This document shows positions 40,171-51,600 of a DNA stretch of 64,000 nucleotides, in pieces. The stretch covers positions 188,501 to 252,500 of the forward strand of contig JAGTXO010000026.1 of the NCBI GenBank assembly GCA_019448385.1. The letters are read 5' to 3'. Positions within the stretch are counted from its first letter, which is position 1. Every line of letters starts with the position of its first letter. Source of the stretch: Diacronema lutheri. Lineage: Eukaryota > Haptophyta > Pavlovophyceae > Pavlovales > Pavlovaceae. The position numbers and the translations under genes were made by a program. The notes below the pieces were generated by a model. It was given only the letters and a program-made list of their open reading frames with translations, was not told the origin of the DNA and searched no databases.

Positions 40171-41069
40171 ATTGAATGCTCATACCATGGCGTCGCGCCA
40201 CGGCAGTACGCCCGTGGCCCCGGCGGCCAGCCTCGCGCCGCTACGCCGTGTCATCGCGGCCGGCGCACACAGCGAACTGTGTGTCCGCGGCACATGCCCG
40301 GCTGCTCGCGCGCTGCAAGCTTGCCGAACTGCTCGCGCTGGAATGGCGCGCTGCGGGCGTGCCCGCGCACCGCGCGTGTGCCATGCGCGTTCCGGGAGCG
40401 CCGCGCCGCGCGCCGAAGCGGCGCGCGGCGCACGTGCGGCCTCGGGCCGAAGAGGGGCCGGCGCGACCGGCCGCGAGGCGGGCGCAGACGCTCGGCGTGC
40501 CGGTCGATGCGTCGTCCAAATCCGCGTCGGGCGGATGCGCGCCTGGGCCGGCGCTGCGTGCAGTCGGCGGGGCCCGGCCACGCGCTCGGGCGTAACGTTC
40601 GCGCCTGTTCGGCCGAGGCGCACTCGCCGTCCCCTCGCGCCGGCAACGTGCGTGCGGGCCAGCACGCAGGCAGCGTACGATGCCACGGCAGCGGCGAGCG
40701 CGTCCCCGCCGGTGTGCCGCTCGGCGCCCCGTCACGCGCAACGTGCGCGCCGCCCGCTGCATGCGCACGCATACGCGCGCTGGCAGCGTGCGCACAATTG
40801 CCCGGGCAAGATCGTCCCGCGCTCGCGCCGCCGACGCATCATTCCATGTGTCCGTTTCGGCATCTGCCACGATCCACCAGCCCTCGAAAGCCGGCTTGCG
40901 CGTGGGCGCCCGTCCGGTGCGAGAAGCGGCTCGCGTCCTCGCGCGGGGCGCCTCCGCGCCAGATGCCCGGCGCGCGCTCGTCTTGCCGCGCCACCACGCT
41001 GATCTGCGCCCAACCCTCGCTCGCCAATTCCCCCGTCGTCCCTGCTGCGTTGCCCGCAACAGCGCGCGC
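40171..41069. other. GC-rich spacer without a supported gene
   Basis: Several overlapping frames are open on both strands, as expected at this base composition, but none shows a domain or plausible exon structure. A minus-strand stretch FEGWWIVADAETDTWNDAS (about 40,830-40,890) is the only protein-like fragment. Confidence 0.5.
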
Positions 41070-42465
41070 ATGGCGCGTGCACGGCGCAGCGCCTTGAGCA
41101 AGTTTTACGTCGTCGGTCGGCAGCCTGTGGAAGACGCGTTTGACGGCCCGATGTGGCCGGTGAGAGTGCCCGGCGTGCCGCGTGGTGAGCGCCTGCACGG
41201 CTTGCCGGGCTCGGCGCGCGCCCAGCCAGCCTCCCTCCACCCCGCCGCAAACCGTGCGTGCGCACCCCGCACACCCGGCGCTGCGCGGCGCGGCGCAGGC
41301 GCGAAAAACGAGGGCAACGCGTGCTACACGACCGTCCTTATGCAATCGCTCTTCGCCCTGAACGTGCTCCGTGCGATGCTTCGCTCCGCTTCGCGCCGTG
41401 CCAACAGCGTCGAGAGGGCGCGTTTTCGGGACTTTGGCACGCTGATCGAGGACACCAAGGCGCCGACACGGCTGTGTCTTGTGTCCGTCATTGACGTCAT
41501 CTCGGGCCGTGGCGCGCGAAGGACGCCGCAGGATGCCGCTGAGTTCTTCCGGTTGCTGCTCGGCCGAGTGCCCGGGCTCGCTGCGGCCTTCGAAGCCGAC
41601 ACACGCGTCGGGCCAGTGCTCGAGCAGATCGCCGTGCCTTCAGAGTCCGGCGAGGGCATCGCCGTACTCGTCAGCGTCGGCGGCGATGCGGCGCGCGCGC
41701 TTGCACACGCTCTGGGGGGCGCCGCTGGGCCGCCGCGGGATGGCCACACGAACGCGTGCCACTCGGGCGTGCTCACGCCAGCCAGCATCGCTGTCGAGGC
41801 GCCGCGCACGACGCGCGGCAATGGCTCGCAGTGCAAGAACAACCGCGCGCTCGTGTGCGCGCCGCGGCTGCCACTCGGCGGGCGCGACCACCTCCTCGTC
41901 GCCGGCGTGGTGCACGTGGGCGAGGGGCCGATGAGCGGGCACCTTGTCGCCATCGTGCTCCGCCACGAGGCTTGGCTTCCGTGCGACCACTACAACGTGC
42001 GGCGGCGCGCACGGTCGCTCGGTGCCGCGACCGGCGGTCGAGCGCAGCCGCAACCGCCCCGTCCTCCCGCGCGGCACGCGCGCGTGGCCTGAAAGCTCGC
42101 GCGCGCGCCTGCCGCACGCACGCGCGTTGCCCGCGCAGATCTACAACGTGCCTGAGTCCGACGCGCTGGCGTGGGCAAGTGGTGCGAGCATGCTCGTTTA
42201 CAGCCGGCTCGACGCGGAGCCGTTGGACCCGGCGCTGGGCTCAGCGTCACCGCCGTCGGCCGCATCGCCTGCGTGGCCGAGCTCGGAGCCCGACGCGCCG
42301 ACCTTGCCGGCAGCCTGGCCGCGGGTGCGGCAGATGGCAGCGGTGCCAACAGATGCGACGATCGGCATCGCGGAGACGGCTGCAGACATCTCTACGGCGG
42401 CGATCGGCCCAGCTGCGTGCGAGGCCCGCCAAGTTGTCTCCGTGACGCGCGCATTGCCAACAGCG
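41070..42465 (+). CDS. USP-type cysteine protease (deubiquitinase-like)
   Basis: Two exons: 41070-41996 and 42139 to about 42,465, where a GTGAGT donor may lead to a further exon. The Cys box KNEGNACYTTVLMQSLF has Cys at 41322-41324; QDAAEFF is the QQDAxEF box; the His box LLVAGVVHVGEGPMSGHLVA has His at 41940-41942. Splicing gives WLPCDHYN-IYNVPESDALA and then ASMLVYSR, the usual AYLLFYxR end. It therefore has Cys and His, and Asp/Asn in CDHYN. At about 310 codons upstream of the first intron it is a minimal USP. It lies among transposon debris, so it may be element cargo or a relic; a GTGAGA at 41160 may open an extra intron I could not close. The start is uncertain. Confidence 0.65.
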
Positions 42466-42502
42466 GTGAGTGCGTCCTCGTCTCCGGCGGCCGCTGTGCC
42501 CT

Positions 42503-42507
42503 CCCCC

Positions 42508-42538
<31 letters not shown>

Positions 42539-42542
42539 ACAC
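42503..42542. repeat. C22 run followed by an (AC) microsatellite
   Basis: 22 C residues (42503-42524) run into about nine AC dinucleotides. They lie just after the possible GTGAGT donor at 42466, so are probably intronic or 3' UTR. Confidence 0.95.
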
Positions 42543-42743
42543 CACTCTCCCTACCTTCTTCCCCCTTTCGCACCTCGCACGCGCACGCCGTCCGCTGTCC
42601 GCTGTCCGCGGCCCAAGTTGCCTTGCGGAAGCCGAGCAGGCAGAGCCCTGCTTGGATGGCTCCAGCGCGCATCTTGTGGATGGCGACGCTGTGGGCGAGC
42701 ACGGACGCTTAAATGTGACCAGTGGCGCGCACGTGCACGTGCG

Positions 42744-43083
42744 CTAACTGGACGTCGAGCGTGTGCGCCTTGTCCGCACGTGTGCACTCACGTGCGTCTG
42801 CGGCGATCTGCCCGGCGCGGTAGTCCGCGCGCGCGAGAGCCGCGTCGGCAGTAGGAGCAGGACATCGTACTTGCGCCCGACGAGGACGGCGAGAAGTGCG
42901 GCTTTTCGCTCGGGGCCTACCATGCCGCCGAGGTTGGCGCTGGCGAGCGTGAGGCAGTCGGAGCGCGCTGGGCCCGGGTTGGAGGCCTCACCCCGGGGGA
43001 CGGGAGGATTCAAGGCGCCGAGCCGCTGCGGGTGCGGCGGGAGGCCCCGGGCGGGTGTGCTAATGCGGCTCGATGGCCGCCTG

Positions 43084-43122
<39 letters not shown>

Positions 43123-43490
43123 CGTTGGGCCGCCCGCGGAAACTGAGGTGAGCGTGTGGGAGCGGCGCGCGTCGGCGCGCGCGGCTGGCGTGCAGCACGG
43201 ATAAGTCTTGTGTGGACTTCGCGGGGCGGATTCCCGGTGCAGGGATTGCCGACGTAGGCCGCGAGCGCGAGCAGGGCGGGGATGAAGACGGATGATGGGG
43301 TTGGGGCCAAGGCCGCCGCACCCGCAGCTATCACGGTGGCAGCGACCGCCACGGTCAGTGCGAGGCTCGCGTGGCCCGCTGCCCGCCAGGTCCAGGAGGG
43401 CCGGCCTGCGGCCTCAGTGCCCAGCGTTGGGCATGTCAGCGTCTGCGTCTGCGGGCCCGCCACTGCGATGGCGCTTTGAGCCGGGCGCAC
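42744..43490 (-). pseudogene. 5' fragment of a LINE-type retrotransposon (endonuclease start)
   Basis: On the minus strand a Pro/Arg-rich leader with a hydrophobic segment (SVFIPALLALAAYVGNPC) runs into RGEASNPGP (about 42,970-42,993), then LTLASANLGGMVGPERKAAL and VGRKYDVLLL, the opening of an exonuclease-endonuclease-phosphatase domain. The fold is cut near 42,840, before the QETH and later motifs, so it is a fragment. GEASNPGP echoes GEASHPGP in the DIRS-like element at 17.2 kb. No RT follows. A G37 run interrupts the leader at 43086-43122. Confidence 0.6.
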
Positions 43491-45437
43491 CAAAACGCAA
43501 TCGGTCCGCCGATCGGGGGTGCGAGGCGTGCGCGGGGGCTTGGGGTGGGCTCCGGGTGCCGGCGCTGTGCCAGCGGCGGGCTTGGTTGACGCCGTCTTGC
43601 CGGGGCCCTTGCGCCTTGCGGCGCGAGCGTCGCTGAGGGGCGTCGGCTGCGCTGGCTCCGCGTCGGCGGTGGCGTGGGGCAGGCTCTTGTGGAGGGCGGA
43701 GCGCTCGCGCACGAGTCGGTTGCCAAGGCGGGCTGTCTCCGTGCCGTTGGGCTGCGCTTGGGCAGGTAGGACCTGCGGCCTCGGGGGCGGGCGGGTTTTC
43801 GTGTTGGGCCAGGCGGCAGCGCGCACCGGCCGTGTTCGCGGCCGGCAGGCGGACGTCCGCAGCGGGGCGGAGAATGCGGGTGAAGCGCTTGCATGGGCGC
43901 GGTTCGCACCTGGCGGCCAGGCGATCACGAACCGTTGGGTCGCCCGGCTGTTTGGTGGAGCTGAGGGCAGCAAGGATAGCGAGCTTGGCCGCCTCATCGG
44001 TGACGAGCGGCACTGTTGCCCAGCTCTGTACCTCGAAGCCCTGGATGTGCAGGCGTCGGGGAAGTTCCCGGCAGCGTCGCCTGCGTCCGTCGAGAGGCGG
44101 ACCGAACTCGCGCCCGTGCCCCCGTTGGCGACACCGAGCTCTCGCTCGTTCACACCGGCCCGCCGACGCGGGCGCGTGATGCGCGCGCGTTGGGTGCGTG
44201 TCTGCCTCAAGCAGCGTGCCCAGTCGCAGTGCGGGCGCGTGTCCGTCTGCCTCAAAACGCCACGTGGAGGGGAAGGCGCGGGGCGGGCTCGCCGAGGAGG
44301 TGCCGCCGCTCGCTGCCACCCGGCGCGGGCTCGGGGCAGCCGTCTTCGGGTGCCGCGCTCTTCGCGCCATGCACGAACGTTCCGCCGCGCTCGCAGCGCG
44401 CGAGCGCACACACAGAGCGCGCGGCGACCCCGGCGGGGGCAGTGCGTCCCGGTGGCACTCGCGGGCGCGCGCCTGGCCTGGGCGCAGCTGGGCGCGTTGC
44501 CGCCCGCGCAGCGAGCCGCCCGCGCGCCTCGCCGCGCGCGCGCTTCGTCGCACGCGTGCGCCCTGCATGCACGCGCACAGCGCGCGGCGGCTCGGCGCAG
44601 TGCAAGGCAGAGCGTGCTGCAACGGTTGCGAGGGCGCGCACGCGCGGCGCGGCGCGCCCCTGTGTGGTCGCCTGCGCGCGGCGCGTGGTCCGGACGCAGC
44701 TGGGTGGCGTGATGCCGTTCGCGCAACACAGTGCGCGTGAGAGCCGCACGTGCACACCCGCAGTGCAACGCGGCATTGCGCGCGTTGCGTGGGCGGAGCG
44801 CGGCTGGATGTGCTTGAGGTCGCGCAGCATGCCGCGCGCCGCGCGCTGTGCGGCGCAGCGAGTCGGCCATGCCCCTGGTCCTCGTCTCCGGGGGGGGGGG
44901 GGGGGGGGGGAGGGGGGGTGGTGGTGGCAACCAGGATCCGCCAGCGCGTGGTGGGCGCCGTCCAACTCCCAACCAGGATGCGCCCCGTTCTTCCCCGACA
45001 CTCTCCGTCCAAACCCGCCGCCCAGCCTGCCGCCGCACCCGCCGCCAACGCCGCCGCGCACCCATCCGCCGAGCTCACCGCGCGCGCGCTCGCGCTCACG
45101 CTGCGCGACGAGGCTGCGCAGGCCGGCGCGCGGCCGTGCAGAGCAGCGCAGGCCGGCGCGCGGCCGCGCGCGCGCGCTCACGTTGCGGCCGCGCAGCGAG
45201 CTTTCGCCGCGTCGCAGCCCCTCCGAGCAGCCACGATGCACGCCCCCGGAGGACGTCGGCCGCGCTCGGAGGCCGCGCTCGGGCGCGCAAAGAGAGGCGG
45301 CGCGGGCAAACGAGTAGGCTCGGCGCGCTGGCGGGTCCTGGTTGTGGGAGAGCGGGGCATTCTCCAGGGCATCATGTAAATTCTCCCAAGTATCATCCGG
45401 GCCGCCATCCGGACACTGACGTGTCCACAGTCTGCAG
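43491..45437. other. Accessory DNA, no supported gene
   Basis: Long frames are open on both strands but read as Ala/Arg/Pro-rich sequence with no motif. The minus-strand frames (up to 561 codons) could be the upstream ORF1-like part of the LINE fragment. A G21 tract lies at 44890-44910. A short palindrome GGACACTGACGTGTCC lies at 45412-45427, just before the next ATG. Confidence 0.5.
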
Positions 45438-48400
45438 ATGGAGGACTCCGTGAAGGACGCTTTGCGCGGCGGGCTGGGCAGCTCGGACAGTTTCTCGCTG
45501 GCCCTCAGCACCACCGTGGCGAACGGTGTGCGCCACCCCCACGTGGTCCCACCCGAGTGCGTCCTCGCCCTGCTGCATGGCGAGAGTCTCGGCCCGAGCG
45601 TGGTCAAGGTGGAGTTCAAGGCGTGCTCGAAGCATGCGCTCGACGTGGCGCTGCACAAACTGGGCAAAGCACGCGCGGATGCGGACCGGCTTGGGCAGGT
45701 GCTCGTGGTCGTGCTACCGCTCTGCCTCCGCGCGTCCAGCGGCCTCGATCACTGGACGGCGGCGTACCTGCTCCTCGCGCCGCCCGCGCAGCGCGGCGCG
45801 CCGCCCGGCGCCGCGCTCGCCCTGCACGCCGATTCGCTCAGCTTGGGCAATGGCGAGTCGGCGCACGCCACGGCGGCCGGCAAGCTCATCACGACGCTCG
45901 CCCAGCGCATCGGCATCCCAGCGCCGCCCATCGATGCCTTGAAGGCGCCCGCGCAGAGTGGGAACGAGTGTTGCTTCGCCGCGGCAACACTCGCGGCCGA
46001 GGTCGCGGCGAGCGCAGCGCCGACGGCGGGCCGCCGCGCGAATGTCCTTGTCGGGATCAAGAAGGCTTTGGGCGCGCGCCTCGCGCGCCTCACGACGGCC
46101 GCGTACGAGGAGACCCGCAAGCGCACGCTCCACGCCGCCGTCGGCGCTCTGCTCGACGACGGCGCCAGGCGCTGCGGCGCGTTCACCGACGAGGCCGCGC
46201 GGCTCGCCGAGGCCGCGCGGCTCGCCGAGGCGTGCGGTGTCAGTGTCGGCGGATCCGCGCCCGACGGGCTGCTGCAGGCCGTCGAGGCGGCGCTGCGCGC
46301 GCCCGACGACCGCATCGCACGCACGGCCGCGCTCGACGCGCTCACGGGCGCTGCTGGCCGCGCGCTGTCGACGGCGGCCAGGCCGCGCGGCGCGGCGGCG
46401 CCAAGGCCGCCGTCGCGAGCGCCACCGCCGCGTGCGCCGCAGCGGCGCGCCGCCTCGGCGTGGGGGCACCGACCATTCAGCAGCCTCGGCGTGGGCGAGG
46501 CGACGCCACCACCGCTGACGACGGGGAGGACGCGGAGGACGGGGACGACGACCTCTCCAACGACGATGCGGGTCACGACACCGACGACGACTCCGCCGAC
46601 GGCGGCGACGGCGACGGCGGCGGCGGCGGCGACGGAGGCGACGGCGGCGGCGGCGGCGGCGGCCAAGGCTCGCCGTCGGCAGCCACAGAGGACCTCGCGC
46701 TGGCCAGCCCCGAGGCGGTGCTCGAGCTGCTCGCGGCCGCCGCGACTGTGCGCGAGCAGCTGGCGCTCGCCTTTGCGCCGTCCGGCGGCGCGCGCGGCGA
46801 CGCGCTGGACGCGAAGCGCGCGCCCTTTGAGGTGCTGCGCTCGCTGCTGGTGCGCGTCGCGCGGCTGTCGGACGTGCGCGCGCGGCTGCGCCTCCGCCAG
46901 CTGCTGCTCGCGCTGCGCGATCCGCGTTGCGCTGCCAAGCGCTCGCGGCGGCGCACGGACGAGCTGCGCGACGCGCGCCGCGTCGCCGAGCGGCTCGTCG
47001 CCGAGCTGCACGTGGCCCTGCCCGACTGGCAGCTCTTCTCCGGCGTCTGCGCCGCCGAAGACGGCTCGGCCGACGCGCCGTTCACAATGCTGCGCGTCGC
47101 GCCGCGGCCGAAGCAGCGCGGCGCGCCGGGCGTGCGCGACGTCGCCCAGCTGCTCGGCGGAGTGCGGCTCTCGAGCGCGCCGCGTGCGCTGCTGGTCGCG
47201 ATCGACCGCCCGTCGGCCGACAAGGAGCCGGTCGAGCTCGGCGGGCCGGGCGGCGGCGGTGGCGGCGCGCTCGTGCTCGGCACCGTCGGCGGCCCCGACG
47301 CGACGTTCGCGCTGGCGAGCGTGCTCGTCCAGCGCCGCGGCCGCAAGCGCGACGCGTGCGCCGTGCTCGCGCCCGCGCCCGACGGCGGCTGGTGGCGCGT
47401 CGACGGCGGCGGCAGGCAGCGAGACCACGCTGGCAGCGCGGCGGCCGAGGCGCGCGAGCTCGCCGTGGTCGCGCTGTACGAGCGCGTCGAGCCGCACGCG
47501 CCGGCGCGCCGAGTGGTCGGCGCGGCCGACGAGGCGCGCCTGTGCGCCGTCGCGCGCGCGCTCGACGCGCACGGCGAGCAGGTGTGGCGGTGGGCGACGG
47601 ACACGGCGCCGCCGCTCCGCGACGCGCTCGACGTGCTGCGCGTCGGGGCGGACGCGCCGTCGGCGTGCGCCGCGCTCGCCGCCGCCGAGCTCGCGCCGCT
47701 CTTCGCGCGCGCGCACGTCGACGGCGCGTGGGCGGCGATCGACGGCGACGCTGTGCTCGCGGAGGCGCGCAGCGCGGCCGACGCCGACGGCGTCCGCAAA
47801 CGCACGCGCCGGTCGACGCCGTCACTCCGCCCCAGGCTCGTCGTCGCGCTGCGCGATGGCACAGGCGGAAGGGTCGTGGCGCTGCTCGTCGTGCTGCCGC
47901 CGCGCGCGGCGGGCGCCCTCGCGAGGCCGCTGCTCGTCGCGCCGCGCGTCGGCGGCGACGGCGACCGGCGCATCGCGCGCGCGCACGTCGTCGAGCTGCG
48001 CAGCGCGGAGCTGCTCAGCACGGAGCCGACGGACGTCGCGATCGGCGGCGACGCGTACGCGCAGCCGCATGTCCTTGCGCTCGAGCTCGTGCTGCTCGCG
48101 CGTGCGGTCGTGTGCCACGACCTCGGCGACGCGTGGGCGCGCTGCACGAGCGCAGACGAGATGTGCCGCAGTGCGAACGCGCACATCGCCGGCCTGCCCG
48201 ACGCGCGCGACGGTGTCGAGCGCGCGGCCGTGGCCGTTGCGGCGCATCGCTGGCGGAGGGACGTGCCGCTCGCGGCGCGCTTTGCCGCCGCGTCCACGGC
48301 CGCGGCGCCAACCCCGCCGGCGGCGCCGGGCGGCGGTGGCTCGGCGCCGCTCGGCGCGCCGGTGGCGCACGTGGCGGCGAACGCGGCGGCGGGCGCGCTC

Positions 48401-48698
48401 GTCGTGGCGGCGGCGGCGGCCGTCGCGGCACCGAGGGCGCCGTGCGCGCCACGCGCGGGCGCGACGGCTGCGGCGGTGGTGGTGACGGGCACGGCGGCGA
48501 CGAGCGCGGTGGCGGAGGGCGCGGCGCCAACCTCGCCGGCGGCGGCGGACGGCGGTGGCTCGGCGCCGCTCGAACGCGAACGCCGCTGCGTCTACACTGC
48601 GCTTGGACAGGGCGACGCGGACGCGCGCGTGTACGACGCCAAGGACCCCGAGAAGCTAAAAGCGGGCAGGGCGCGGCTCCAGCGGGCGCGCGCCCGCT
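45438..48698 (+). CDS. C48 (Ulp1)-like protease and ubiquitin-hydrolase-like module; first part of the Fanzor-containing block
   Basis: Starts at ATG 45438. Residues 1-190 resemble a C48 SUMO/ubiquitin-like protease: GLDHWTAAYLLLAP (His at 45750), LALHADSLSLG (Asp at 45831) and AQSGNECCFAAATL (Gln helper; Cys at 45969 or 45972). Near 46,390 the frame must shift; the continuing frame has an acidic linker (46,500-46,660) and a ubiquitin-hydrolase-like sheet: PRALLVAIDRPSADKE, FALASVLVQRRGRKRDACAV, DGGWWRVDGGG, LAVVALYERVEP. No Cys box accompanies it, so it is probably inactive. Sequence continues without recognised domain (LVVALRDGTGGRVVALLVV) to a second shift near 48,690, where coding passes into the Fanzor frame. 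One polyprotein is possible; separate genes or a decayed copy are alternatives. Confidence 0.6.
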
Positions 48699-51600
48699 GT
48701 GGTCGGCACGCTCGACGCGCACGCGACGGGCACGATGGTCACGCAGCAGCGCCCGGAGGTCATGACCGGCGCGGAGATGCACCGCCTCGCCGCCCCGACG
48801 CAGGGCGCGGGGTACGGTAACGTCGTGCTGGCCAAGCTGGGCGAGCCCGGCTTCGCGGGGACGACATGGCACATGACGTCGGGCGTGGACAACCAGTTGC
48901 ACGCGGTACAAGCGGCCGCGCGCGCGTACGCGCTCGACGGCTGGGGCGGCGTGTACAATGCGGACGAGGACTTTGCCGTCTTCGAGGGCTTGCCGCGGCT
49001 CGCCGCGCCCGAACCGCTCGCGGCCATCGCCGGCGGGTCGGCGGACGCGGTGTTCTGCTGGCGGTCCGGCCGGTCCGTTATCGGCGAGGTGAAGACGGTT
49101 CACTTCGATGGCGACCGCGCCGCTGCCATCGAACACGCGTGGGCGCTGCGCGTCAAGCCCGATTGGCGCTCGCATCCCAGGATCTACGAGGCGGCGTGCG
49201 GCGCGGAGGGCACGGTGCTGCTCGTGTGGGTCGTGCCCGACCGTCACACGAACCCGCGGCTGGACTGGGCGCCGATTCTCGTCGTGATCCACCTGCCCGC
49301 CGACCCCGACTGGCTCGCGCGCGCCACGCCGGCGATCGAGGAGGCGTGGCGCGAGGTCGAGGACGGACGCGCGCTCGCGGAGGCGCGCGGCGTGCCGCAG
49401 CACCTCGCCTACACGCTAAGCCCACGCTTCCGAGGCACCGCGCCGCACGGCGCCGCGCGCGTGCCGCCGCGCCTCGGCGCGAGCGACGCGCGCGAGGCGC
49501 GCGCGCTCGCGGCGCTCGTGTCGGCGCTCATGTTCGTGCCGGCCTGGCGGCGCGCGGTGCGCGCGGCGAGCCGCGCCCCCGACAGTGGCGCCGCGGCCGT
49601 CGCGCGCGCGCTCGCGCGCCTGCACAACGCGCTCGAGCCCGATGACGAGAGCGCGCCCGAGTCGGCGCACGTCGCGCCGCTCGCCGCCGCGCTCGAGCAG
49701 TCGGCGGGCTGGCCGGCGGGCACGGCGCGCGGCTTGTCGGCCGACGGCGCGCTGCGCGCGCTGCTCGACGTGCTGCGCGCGTGCGGCGCGAGCGACGAGC
49801 TCGAGCGCGCGCTGCGCGGCGGCGAGCCGCCGGCGCCGGGCGCGCCCTCGGCGCGCGGCGCGTCGGCCGCGTGGCCGCTCGTCGCGCTGCGCGCCGCCGA
49901 CGCGCGCGGCGCGAGCGCCAGCGCCGCCGTGTCGCGCGCGCTCGGCGCGCACGGGGTGCGCAACCCGCCGCGGCTCGTCGTCGTGCACGTCGCGGACGCG
50001 ACCGAGTCGCTGCTCGAGATGCCCGAGCGGCTCGCGCTGCGCGTCGCGCGCGGCGCCGAGCCGGCCGAGCCGACCGCGGACGCCGCCGGGGCCGACGCCG
50101 CCGCCGAGCCCGCCGCCGTGCTCAGGCTGGTCGCCGTCGTGCTGCGCGACGCGTGCGACGACAAGGAGCGGCTCGTCGCCTGCGCTGCCCTCGCGCCCGG
50201 CGATCGCGACTGGATGCGCGTTGCCGCCGCGAGCCGGCGCGCGTGCACCGCGAGGGTCGCGCTCGAGGGCCGCGCGCTGCTGCTCGTGTACGCGGCCGAG
50301 CCGGACGGCGCGCGCGCGCGCGGCGGCGGCGCGAGCGCGCGCGCGGCGGGCGCGCCGGCCGGCGCGCCCGGCGCGCCGAGCGCGGAGCCGGCCGGCGAGT
50401 CGCGCGGCCGCCGCGTCGCGCCGCACCTGCCGCCGCTGCCGCGCAAGCGCAAGCGCGATGCCGAGGCGCGCGCGCGGCTCGCGGCCGACACCGCGCGCGT
50501 TGATGCGGCGGCGCGACCCGGCGGTCCGCCGCTCACGTACATGTGTGGCGGGCGGCCGCTGTCGACGCACGACGTGCGCGCGCTCCAGGGCAAGTACACC
50601 GAGGTGCCTTCGATCGTCGTCGAGGCCGAGCTCGGCGCGATCAACCGCGCCGCGGACAAAGCCGGCCGGCCGTGGAGGACGGCCGGACCGGCCGTCGCGC
50701 GCGCGCTGCTCGCCGCCGTCGCCGACGGCGGCGGCGAGCCCAAGCGCGCGCAGGCCGCGCTGGACGAGCACGGCCTCGGCGAGTGCACGCACCTCGCGCT
50801 GCTCATCGCCAGCACCAATCGGCGGGTCGGCGCGGCCGTCGTGGTCGTCGTGCGCGACGGCGAGGGCGGCTGGGTGCAGCACTACAACCCGACCGCCGCG
50901 CCGGAGCGCGCCACGGGGGCCAAGCCGATCGCCGTGCGCGAGCGCGCCAAGGAGATCGAGCGCCAGGCGGAGCAGCTCGTCCGCGGGCTCGCGCGCGCGC
51001 TCCGCCTGCGCGCGCTTCCGCCCGTCGACGGCGCTGCGCCGGCGACCGCGCGGTCGGCGCAGCCGACGGCGCACGGGCGCGCGGTCGGCGGCCGCTGGCG
51101 CGTCGAGCGCAAGGCGGATTCGCGCGCCGCCTGCGTCGTGGTCATGTCCTGGCTCGCGCTCGGCGCGCGTGACGCCGCCGCCGACGTCGGCGGCGGCGGC
51201 GGCGGCGTCGGCGGTGGCGATGGCGGCGGCGACCAGAGCGCGCTCGCTGCCGCGGCGAGCGTGCTTGCGCTCAACGTGCACGCGACGGCGCAGCTCGCCG
51301 AGCACCGCGCGGCGGTGTTTGCGCTCATCCTGCGCGAGACGGCAGCGCAGCTGCGAGCGCGCGACGCGGCGGTGGCGCAGCAGCCGGTCGCGTCCGCGCC
51401 GGCGTCGGCGGCGCCGACGGAGGAGAAGCCCTACGCGCGGTGCCTGAACGAGCTCAAGGCATCGGGCGGCAAGCATGCGGTCGTGGCGACCGCCGCCATT
51501 GACGGCGTGCTCGCCCAGGTGCGCGACCCGGCGCGCGGGTTCCGCGCCTTCTTCGGCCCGGGCGAAACGCGCGCGCTGCTCGACGCGCGCGACGCACGGC

